A program made the position numbers and the translations under genes. Below are positions 57,957-64,000 of a DNA stretch of 64,000 nucleotides, piece by piece. How positions within the stretch are numbered: the first letter of the stretch is position 1; every line of letters starts with the position of its first letter. The notes under the pieces are model-generated. The model did no database searches. It saw only the letters and a program-made list of their open reading frames with translations, and was not told where the DNA came from. Location of the stretch: assembly GCA_009711785.1 (NCBI GenBank), contig VENA01000024.1, positions 36,957-100,956 on the forward strand, in the 5' to 3' direction. Source of the stretch: Bacillota bacterium. GTDB taxonomy: Bacteria; Bacillota; Clostridia; Tissierellales; MES13.

Positions 57957-60047
57957 ATGGAAAGAGTTTTTGAATATAACTTAGCCGGAAAAAAATTAAA
58001 AGTAACAACCGGTAAAGTTTGTGAACAAGCTGGTGGATCATGCATATTAGAATATGGGGAGACAGTAGTTTTAGTTAATGCTACAGCTTCTGATAGTCCA
58101 AGGGAAGGAATTGATTTTTTCCCACTAAGCGTTGATTTTGAAGAAAAATTATATTCAGTTGGTAAAATACCTGGAGGATTTATTAAAAGAGAAGGTAAGC
58201 CAAGTGAGAAGGCAATACTTACTTCAAGATTGATAGATAGACCTATAAGACCACTATTCCCTAAGGGTTATAGAAATGATGTACAGGTTATTGCTACTGC
58301 TTTATCTGTAGACCAAGATTGTCCACCAGATATAGTTGCGATGATAGGTTCTTCTATTGCTTTAAGTATTTCAGATATACCTTTTGCTGGACCAACAGGA
58401 GCAGCATTAGTAGGCTTAGTAGATGGAGAGTTAGTAGTTAACCCAGATAATGAGCAAAGAGAAAAGTCAGATCTACACCTAGTTGTTGCAGGAACAGAGG
58501 AAGCTGTAATGATGGTAGAAGCTGGTGCAAATGAAGTATCTGAAGAGACTATGCTAAATGGTATTTTAAAAGCCCATGAAGAAATTCAAGGTATTTGTAG
58601 ATTCATTAAAGAAGTAGTTTCTGAGATAGGTAAAGAAAAACAAGAGGTAGAATTATTTAAAGTTAATGAAGATATAGAAAAAGAAGTTAGAGATTATGTA
58701 ACAGAAAAAATGGTAAAAGCAATACAAACATTTGACAAACAAGAAAGAAAAGAAAATATGGATAAGGTTAAGGAAGAAGCTACAGAATACTTCCTAGAAA
58801 AATATCCAGAGAATGGAAAAGATATTGGAGAAACACTTTATTCTATAACTAAAGAACAAGTTAGAAATTTAATTACAGAAAAAGGCATTAGACCTGATAA
58901 TAGAAAACTAGATGAAATTAGACCTATATCAAATGAAGTAGGGTTATTGCCAAGAACTCATGGCTCAGGACTATTTACAAGGGGTCAAACGCAAGTTATG
59001 ACTGTTGCCACTCTAGGAGCTGCTGCCGATGTTCAAATCATCGATGGTTTATCTGAAGAGGAAGCTAAAAGATATATGCACCATTACAATTTCCCACCAT
59101 ATAGTGTTGGAGAGACTAGATTCTTAAGAGGACCTGGAAGAAGAGAAATAGGTCATGGTGCGTTAGCAGAAAGAGCATTAGAGCCAGTATTACCTACTGA
59201 AGAAGAATTCCCTTATACTATTAGATTAGTATCTGAAGTATTAAGTTCAAATGGTTCAACTTCTCAAGCAAGTGTATGTGGTAGTACATTAGCTTTATTA
59301 GATGCAGGCGTACCAATTAAAAAGAGTGTAGCAGGAATTGCTATGGGATTAATAAAGACAGAAGATAATGTATCGGTATTAACTGACATACAAGGTATGG
59401 AAGACTTCCTTGGAGATATGGACTTTAAAGTGGCAGGAACAAAGGATGGTATTACTGCTATACAAATGGATATAAAAATTGCTGGTATAGGAAAAGAAAT
59501 ACTAACAAAAGCCCTTGCTCAAGCTAAAGAGGGTAGATTCTATATACTTGATAAAATGAATTCAGTAATTGATAGTCCTAGCGAAATGTCACCTTATTCA
59601 CCTAGAATAATTACACTACAAGTTAAGCCGGATAAAATAAGAGATATTATTGGACCTGGTGGAAAAACAATTAATAGAATTATTGATGAGACTGATGTAA
59701 AAATAGATACTCATGATGATGGAAAGATATTAATATTATCTAGTGATATGGCTAAAGGTGAAAAAGCTAAAAAGATGATAGAAGATATAGTAAAAGAAGT
59801 AGAAGTTGGAGAAATATACCTAGGTAAGGTTGTTAGAGTAGTGCCTTTCGGAGCTTTTGTTGAAGTATTACCAGGCAAAGAAGGATTAGTACATATCTCT
59901 AATATAGCTAAAGAAAGAATAGATAAAGTTGAAGATGTTCTTTCAGTTGGAGATGAAATATTAGTTAAAGTTATTAAAATAGATAAACAAGGTAGAATAA
60001 ATTTATCTAGAAAAGATGCTTTACCAGAAGAAAAGGAAGAAGAATAA
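57957..60047 (+). CDS. pnp: Polyribonucleotide nucleotidyltransferase (PNPase)
   Basis: PNPase degrades RNA 3' to 5' with phosphate in the degradosome. The 696-residue protein has two RNase PH domains ([30 protein letters not shown] segment [20 protein letters not shown]), [35 protein letters not shown], then a KH domain ([26 protein letters not shown]) and an S1 domain ([32 protein letters not shown]). ATG 57957 follows GAGGAGG. A TATAAT at 57913-57918 may be its promoter. Confidence 0.98.
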   Translation: MERVFEYNLAGKKLKVTTGKVCEQAGGSCILEYGETVVLVNATASDSPREGIDFFPLSVDFEEKLYSVGKIPGGFIKREGKPSEKAILTSRLIDRPIRPLFPKGYRNDVQVIATALSVDQDCPPDIVAMIGSSIALSISDIPFAGPTGAALVGLVDGELVVNPDNEQREKSDLHLVVAGTEEAVMMVEAGANEVSEETMLNGILKAHEEIQGICRFIKEVVSEIGKEKQEVELFKVNEDIEKEVRDYVTEKMVKAIQTFDKQERKENMDKVKEEATEYFLEKYPENGKDIGETLYSITKEQVRNLITEKGIRPDNRKLDEIRPISNEVGLLPRTHGSGLFTRGQTQVMTVATLGAAADVQIIDGLSEEEAKRYMHHYNFPPYSVGETRFLRGPGRREIGHGALAERALEPVLPTEEEFPYTIRLVSEVLSSNGSTSQASVCGSTLALLDAGVPIKKSVAGIAMGLIKTEDNVSVLTDIQGMEDFLGDMDFKVAGTKDGITAIQMDIKIAGIGKEILTKALAQAKEGRFYILDKMNSVIDSPSEMSPYSPRIITLQVKPDKIRDIIGPGGKTINRIIDETDVKIDTHDDGKILILSSDMAKGEKAKKMIEDIVKEVEVGEIYLGKVVRVVPFGAFVEVLPGKEGLVHISNIAKERIDKVEDVLSVGDEILVKVIKIDKQGRINLSRKDALPEEKEEE

Positions 60048-60083
60048 AGACATAAACCTAAATTTGGTTTATGTCTTTTTTTT
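60046..60083 (+). terminator. Terminator after pnp
   Basis: AAAGACATAAACC (60046-60058) pairs with GGTTTATGTCTTT (60066-60078), followed by a T run. The stem begins inside the stop codon region. Confidence 0.88.
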
Positions 60084-60158
60084 AATTTATAGATTATATT
60101 TAAATAATAATTGAATATAAATATTATAATAAGATATTTATTGGAGGGATAAAGGATT

Positions 60159-60878
60159 ATGAAAATTTTTTATATCAAATATAAGACTTTATACAAAATT
60201 ATAATTATTTGTATTCTTTTAGTAACAATTTTGGGGTTAACATATATTTATAATAAAAAGACTGTAAATACTTTTAATAATAAAGATGTATATTATAAAG
60301 GAAATGTGGATGAGAAAATTATAGCCTTTACTTGTAATATAGATTGGGGAAATGAATATATTCCTAAAATGTTAGATATATTTGAAAAAAATAATATTAA
60401 AATAACTTTTTTTCCTACAGGTAGGTGGGCAGATAAAAATAGGGCTCTAATTAAATTAATCAGTGCCAGGGGACATGAAATTGGAAATCATGGATACTAC
60501 CATAAAGACTATAGTAAACTTAGTTACAATGGCAATAAAAAAGAGATATATCAAACTGATATTCTATTAAAAGAGATTACTAATACTACACCTAAATATT
60601 TTGCTCCACCTGCAGGTGCTTATAATAAAAATACTATAAAAGCTGCTAATGATTTAAATTATAAAATTATTATGTGGTCTATTGATACTATAGATTGGCG
60701 AAAGGATAGTACAAGTGATAAAATAACCAATAGAGTAATTAAAAAAGCTAATAATTCAGCTATAGTACTTATGCATCCTAAGGAACAAACAGTAAAAGCT
60801 TTACCTTCTATTATAAAGATACTTAAACAGAAGGGATATGAGATAGGAAGAGTTTCAGATGTTATTATTAATAATTGA
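60159..60878 (+). CDS. ylxY: YlxY-like polysaccharide deacetylase family protein
   Basis: The 239-residue product has an N-terminal membrane anchor or signal segment (residues 12-30) and a NodB homology domain. Motif 2 (GHEIGNHGYYH) and motif 5 (IVLMHP) are intact, but motif 1, normally TFDDG, reads NIDWG and motif 3, normally RPPYG, reads APPAG. Such changes are typical of the YlxY group next to pnp and mlpA in Bacillus, and make activity on peptidoglycan or chitin-type substrates uncertain. ATG 60159 lies 12 bases from GGAGGG, with a closer AAAGG. The promoter was not clear. Confidence 0.82.
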   Translation: MKIFYIKYKTLYKIIIICILLVTILGLTYIYNKKTVNTFNNKDVYYKGNVDEKIIAFTCNIDWGNEYIPKMLDIFEKNNIKITFFPTGRWADKNRALIKLISARGHEIGNHGYYHKDYSKLSYNGNKKEIYQTDILLKEITNTTPKYFAPPAGAYNKNTIKAANDLNYKIIMWSIDTIDWRKDSTSDKITNRVIKKANNSAIVLMHPKEQTVKALPSIIKILKQKGYEIGRVSDVIINN

Positions 60879-60880
60879 AC

Positions 60881-60909
60881 TTGAAAGTTTTATTATTCTA
60901 TTCTATAAT
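60881..60909 (+). promoter_or_regulatory. SigA promoter for mlpA
   Basis: TTGAAA (60881-60886), 17 bases, TATAAT (60904-60909), directly after ylxY. Confidence 0.7.
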
Positions 60910-60922
60910 AAACTAGAACTAA

Positions 60923-60939
60923 TTAGTAAATTTTACTAG
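60923..60939 (+). promoter_or_regulatory. FapR-like box before mlpA
   Basis: TTAGTA, AATTT, TACTAG matches the FapR operator consensus TTAGTA-N5-TACTAA at 11 of 12 fixed positions. It lies about 14 bases after the -10, near the expected transcription start, and just before the GGAGG site. It may be chance in an AT-rich genome. Confidence 0.4.
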
Positions 60940-60948
60940 GAGGAAATT

Positions 60949-62217
60949 ATGTATAATAAATTTATTTTAAAGAATGGAATAAGAGTTGTTACAGAAAATA
61001 TTCCCCATGTTAAATCTGTTTCCATAGGAATTTGGATTGAAACAGGATCAAGACATGAAGATCAGACAAATAATGGAGTTTCACATTTTATAGAACATAT
61101 GCTTTTTAAAGGTACAAAAAAAAGAAGTGCAAAAGCTATTGCTGAAAGTATAGATAATATAGGTGGACAATTAAATGCATTTACTAGCAAGGAATGTACA
61201 TGTTTTTATGCAAAAGTCCTTGATAACCATTTACCTATTGCTGTAGAAGTATTATGTGATATGTTATTTAATTCAAAATTTGATGGCAATGATATAACTA
61301 AGGAAAAGAGTGTTGTTATTGAAGAAATAAATATGTATGAGGATTCTCCAGAAGAAATTGCCCATGAGTTATTATCTAAAACTTTATTTGACGATCATCC
61401 TTTGGCATATCCAATACTAGGCAAATCAGAAATTTTAAAACAATTAAAACAAAAGGAAATTTTAGATTATCTACATAAACACTATACTCCAGAAAATATA
61501 GTTATTTCTGTTGCTGGAAACATTGATATAAAAAACACTTATAAAATGTTAGAAAATAAATTTGGTCATTGGAATTCAAAAAAAATAGAAAAAAAAGAGC
61601 AAAAGCTACCATTAATTAAACAAAGAATAACTAGCAGGCTTAAAAGTACTGAACAATTACATTTATGTCTTGGTATGGAAGGAATACCCCAAGGAAAAAG
61701 TGATTTATATTCATTACTTGTATTGAATAATATTTTTGGCGGAAGTATGAGCTCTAGGTTGTTTCAGAAGATAAGAGAGGACAGAGGGTTAGTATATTCT
61801 ATTTATTCATATCCATCATCATATAAGGATATAGGTACATATACAATTTATGCAGGGTTAAATCCTAACCAAATTGGAGTCGTATCAGAATTGATTAAAG
61901 AAGAATTGAATTTTATTAAGAAAAACCCACTAAACGAAACATCTATTAACAAAGCTAAAGAACAACTTAAAGGAAATTACACCCTTGGTTTAGAAAGTAC
62001 TTCTAGTAGAATGACTTCTTTAGGAAAATCTGAGTTATTGCTTGGAAAGATATATTCACCAAAAGAAATATTAGAAAAAATAGATAAGGTAAATGTTACT
62101 AGTGTAGCTAATATAGTTGATAAAGTATTTAACAATGATAAAATGAATATCTCATATGTAGGCAATATAAAGGAAGAAGAAAAAACTAATAATAGACTTA
62201 GAAGTATATTCTTTTAA
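60949..62217 (+). CDS. mlpA: Insulinase-family zinc peptidase (MlpA/YmxG)
   Basis: An M16 peptidase of 422 residues with the inverted zinc motif HFIEH (HxxEH, near residue 45), the downstream Glu in EEINMYEDSPEE, and the C-terminal M16 domain (GGSMSSRLFQKIREDRGLVYSIYSY). It is probably cytoplasmic, as no signal peptide is seen. B. subtilis MlpA is linked to control of extracellular protease synthesis. ATG 60949 follows TAGGAGG. Gene order pnp-ylxY-mlpA-ymxH matches Bacillus. Confidence 0.95.
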   Translation: MYNKFILKNGIRVVTENIPHVKSVSIGIWIETGSRHEDQTNNGVSHFIEHMLFKGTKKRSAKAIAESIDNIGGQLNAFTSKECTCFYAKVLDNHLPIAVEVLCDMLFNSKFDGNDITKEKSVVIEEINMYEDSPEEIAHELLSKTLFDDHPLAYPILGKSEILKQLKQKEILDYLHKHYTPENIVISVAGNIDIKNTYKMLENKFGHWNSKKIEKKEQKLPLIKQRITSRLKSTEQLHLCLGMEGIPQGKSDLYSLLVLNNIFGGSMSSRLFQKIREDRGLVYSIYSYPSSYKDIGTYTIYAGLNPNQIGVVSELIKEELNFIKKNPLNETSINKAKEQLKGNYTLGLESTSSRMTSLGKSELLLGKIYSPKEILEKIDKVNVTSVANIVDKVFNNDKMNISYVGNIKEEEKTNNRLRSIFF

Positions 62218-62233
62218 TGAATATACTTTTTTT
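62202..62233 (+). terminator. Terminator overlapping the end of mlpA
   Basis: AAGTATATTC (62202-62211) pairs with GAATATACTT (62219-62228), and a T run follows. The mlpA stop codon is in the loop. Confidence 0.8.
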
Positions 62234-62255
62234 ATTATAAATATCATATAAAATT

Positions 62256-62271
62256 TTATCATAAATGATAA
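62256..62271. repeat. Inverted repeat upstream of ymxH
   Basis: TTATCAT, AA, ATGATAA: 7-base arms around two bases, in the 114-base gap before ymxH. It resembles Fur/PerR-type operators only loosely; function unknown. Confidence 0.3.
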
Positions 62272-62331
62272 TGAATAATTAATAAATTCTTCTAATATTA
62301 TATTATATAAACTTATAAGGAGGATTATTAA

Positions 62332-62601
62332 ATGAGATTACATAAGCTAGGTGGTAAAGAAATTGTTAATTTAAATGATGGAGGAAGACTAGGGGTAATT
62401 GCAGATTCAGATTTAATAATAGATGAAAAAACAGGGAGAATCTTAGCACTTTTAGTACCCGATAATCGAAGTCAAATAAGCCTTTTTAAAGATCGATCAG
62501 AAATAGAGATTCCTTGGGAATTAATTAGGAAAATAGGAAATGATATGATAATAATTGAATTAGATGAAAAAGCAAGAAATACTCGTAAATATAACTTATA
62601 G
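62332..62601 (+). CDS. ymxH: YlmC/YmxH family sporulation protein (PRC-barrel)
   Basis: The 89-residue PRC-barrel protein has MRLHKLGGKEIVNLNDGGRLGVIADSDLIIDEKTGRILALLVPD and IPWELIRKIGNDMIIIE, matching the YlmC/YmxH family seen in spore formers. Its role is not defined; linkage to sporulation is known from the family annotation. ATG 62332 follows AAGGAGGAT. It lies between mlpA and the aspartate kinase. Confidence 0.93.
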   Translation: MRLHKLGGKEIVNLNDGGRLGVIADSDLIIDEKTGRILALLVPDNRSQISLFKDRSEIEIPWELIRKIGNDMIIIELDEKARNTRKYNL

Positions 62602-62612
62602 TTCACATACCT

Positions 62613-62648
62613 AAATCTACTGAATATAATAATATTAGATTTGTTTTT
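62613..62648 (+). terminator. Possible terminator or attenuator before the aspartate kinase
   Basis: AAATCTA (62613-62619) pairs with TAGATTT (62636-62642); an inner AATAT/ATATT can extend it. GTTTTTC follows. The AT-rich stem is weak. Confidence 0.45.
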
Positions 62649-62673
62649 CAGTATTTCTCCTAGGGGTGAATAT

Positions 62674-63861
62674 ATGGATATTATAGTTCAAAAGTTTGGA
62701 GGAACTTCATTAGCTAATGAAAATAATAGAAAGAAAGCTACAAATAAAATTATTAATAAATATAACAAAGGGATAATTCCTGTGGTTGTTGTTTCAGCAA
62801 TAGGTAGATTAGGTAGTCCTTATTCAACAGACACTTTACTTTCTCTTGTAAACAATAAAAAGTTAAGTGCTAGAGATTTAGATTTATTAATTTCTTGTGG
62901 TGAAGTAATATCAGCAATAGTATTAGCAAATTTATTAAATGAAAAAGGTTATAATACAACTGTTTTAACCGGATTTCAGGCCGGAATAATAACTGATGAT
63001 AATTTTAATAAGGCTAAAGTTATAAAAGTAAATAAAGAAAAACTTTTAAACAATATAAAAGAAAATAATATAACTATAATCGCTGGATTTCAAGGAGCTA
63101 CAGAGAAAGGTGAAATAACAACATTAGGCAGAGGAGGAAGTGATACTTCTGCTTTAATTCTTGGTGAAGCGCTAAAATGTGATACTGTAGAAATTTATAC
63201 AGATGTAAATGGTATAATGACCGCAGATCCAAGAATAGTACCTAATGCCAAAACAATTAAGGAAATATCATATAATGAATTATATCAATTAGCAGAAGAT
63301 GGAGCTAAAGTAATACATCCTAGAGCTGTAGAAGTAGCTCAAAGAAGTAAAATTGAGATTAAAATTAAAAACACATTAAATGAGTGTGCAGGTACATTAG
63401 TTACTACTGAAAATGAAATGACAAATAATAATAGTATTATTGAAGCGATTACTTACAAAAATAAAAGAGCACAGGTTATAATTAAAGATGACAATAAAAA
63501 GATTAATGAACTAATGAAAGATTTAGCTAGTAAAAATATAAGTATTGATTTAATTAATTTTTTTATTGATAAAAAGGTATTCACTATTGATGAAAGTGAT
63601 ATAGATTTAATTAAAGATATATTAACATTTAGAAATTACAATTTTGAAATTGTAAGAGATTGTACAAAGTTAAGCATTATAGGTCATAATATGATGGGTT
63701 TACCTGGAGTTATGGCTAAGATTGTTAATATTTTATATACAGCAGGCATTGAAATATTACAAACGTCAGATTCGCATATGACTATATGGTGTTTAATCAA
63801 AAACAATGATACTAAAAGAGCAGTTCAATTACTTCATAATCACTTTTTATTTAAAAAGTAG
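62674..63861 (+). CDS. dapG: Aspartate kinase
   Basis: Aspartate kinase makes aspartyl phosphate for lysine, diaminopimelate, methionine and threonine. The 395-residue protein has VQKFGGTSLANE, VVVVSAIGRLGSPYSTD, LISCGEVISA, GFQGATEKGEITTLGRGGSDTSALILGEALKC, the conserved TDVNGIMTADPRIV, then two ACT domains (about 260-395). In Bacillus dapG serves diaminopimelate and dipicolinate supply for the spore. The ymxH-dapG proximity supports that, but no spoVFA or spoVFB gene is in the window. ATG 62674 follows TAGGGGTG; an open frame upstream of it lacks a start with a site. Confidence 0.95.
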   Translation: MDIIVQKFGGTSLANENNRKKATNKIINKYNKGIIPVVVVSAIGRLGSPYSTDTLLSLVNNKKLSARDLDLLISCGEVISAIVLANLLNEKGYNTTVLTGFQAGIITDDNFNKAKVIKVNKEKLLNNIKENNITIIAGFQGATEKGEITTLGRGGSDTSALILGEALKCDTVEIYTDVNGIMTADPRIVPNAKTIKEISYNELYQLAEDGAKVIHPRAVEVAQRSKIEIKIKNTLNECAGTLVTTENEMTNNNSIIEAITYKNKRAQVIIKDDNKKINELMKDLASKNISIDLINFFIDKKVFTIDESDIDLIKDILTFRNYNFEIVRDCTKLSIIGHNMMGLPGVMAKIVNILYTAGIEILQTSDSHMTIWCLIKNNDTKRAVQLLHNHFLFKK

Positions 63862-63879
63862 ACTTTGATCTACTTTTTT
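63854..63879 (+). terminator. Terminator after dapG, also the intron target
   Basis: AAAGTAGA (starting at 63856) pairs with TCTACTTT around CTTTGA, followed by a T run to 63879. The dapG stop codon is in the stem. The group II intron begins directly after the T run. Confidence 0.85.
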
Positions 63880-64000
63880 GTTTGCGAGGCATGTTGGCGA
63901 GCCGGTGGTTTGAGAGAAAACCTGTCACCTAGTTAATGGGAAGATAAGCTGTAGGCAAGGGCGACTTTGGCGACGAAGAGGTCTAAAGGAAGCCGATGGT
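63880..64000 (+). mobile_element. Group IIC (bacterial class C) intron, 5' part, cut by the window end
   Basis: Starting at G63880 the sequence changes to a GC-richer, strongly structured RNA. It begins GTTTGCGAGGCATG, close to the GUGYG start of group II introns. It has a GGTTT/AAACC-type hairpin with a GAGAG loop near 63908-63922, then GGCAAGGGCGAC, TTGGCGACGAAGAGGTC and AAAGGAAGCCGATGG. These elements line up in order with the domain I segments of the Oceanobacillus iheyensis group IIC intron as I remember it (GGCAUG, GAGAG loop, GCAAGG, UGGCGACAUGGAAUC, AAGGAAGCGGACGG). Insertion right behind a transcription terminator is the hallmark of this class. The reverse transcriptase ORF and 3' end would lie beyond the window. 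Position 3 of the start is T rather than G. Confidence 0.8.

Noticed and set aside
62602..62673. Lysine riboswitch before the aspartate kinase
   Set aside because: The leader is only 72 bases, far shorter than a lysine riboswitch, and shows no matching conserved segments.

Overview
The window is a 64 kb stretch of a very AT-rich, Gram-positive, endospore-forming genome. Gene content and order (recG-rsmD-coaD-ylbJ, fapR-plsX-fab-rnc-smc-ftsY-ffh-rpsP-rimM-trmD-rplS, topA-hslVU-codY-rpsB-tsf-pyrH-frr-uppS-cdsA-dxr-rseP-ispG-polC-rimP-nusA-infB-rbfA-truB-ribF-rpsO-pnp-mlpA-ymxH-dapG) match the conserved core segment of Clostridia and Bacilli. FabK instead of FabI, many TTG starts, strong GGAGGTG ribosome binding sites, FapR and a clostridial coiled-coil gene next to coaD suggest an anaerobic Clostridia/Tissierellia-type organism. 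Spore formation is supported by an alpha/beta SASP, YlbJ and YmxH. The species cannot be named from the sequence alone.

Layout. 1-9.4 kb: end of a fatty acid kinase A-like gene, recG, SASP, rsmD-coaD-coiled-coil gene, then ylbJ and tmcAL on the minus strand around a patatin-like gene, and ackA. 9.4-17.2 kb: yceD-rpmF, then the FapR-controlled phospholipid and fatty acid operon fapR-plsX-fabH-fabK-fabD-fabG-acpP, followed by fabF. 17.3-29.6 kb: RNase III, an Elp3-like radical SAM enzyme, SMC, the SRP proteins (FtsY, YlxM, Ffh), S16, KhpA, RimM, TrmD, L19, RbgA and RNase HII. 29.6-36.3 kb: a minus-strand CmpB-like membrane protein, DprA, topoisomerase I, HslVU and CodY. 36.3-50 kb: S2, EF-Ts, UMP kinase, ribosome recycling factor, undecaprenyl diphosphate synthase, CdsA, Dxr, RseP, IspG, a GT2 enzyme, an MgtC-like protein and PolC. 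50-63.9 kb: the rimP-nusA-infB-rbfA-nrnA-truB-ribF operon, S15, PNPase, YlxY, MlpA, YmxH and aspartate kinase. The last 121 bases look like the 5' end of a group IIC intron placed directly behind the aspartate kinase terminator.

Functionally this is housekeeping: membrane lipid synthesis, protein targeting, translation factors and ribosome maturation, isoprenoid and envelope precursors, and DNA replication and segregation. Regulation visible in the DNA includes a FapR operator, a near-perfect 26-bp hairpin in the RNase III leader, structured leaders before rpsB, rplS and rpsO, and a promoter-terminator attenuator before rimP. No tRNA, rRNA, CRISPR array, prophage or complete insertion sequence was seen. 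No stretch over 300 bases lacks a gene. The least ordinary items are the intron, the rnc leader hairpin, the apparent frame break at the start of the patatin-like gene and the CTG start of fabH.
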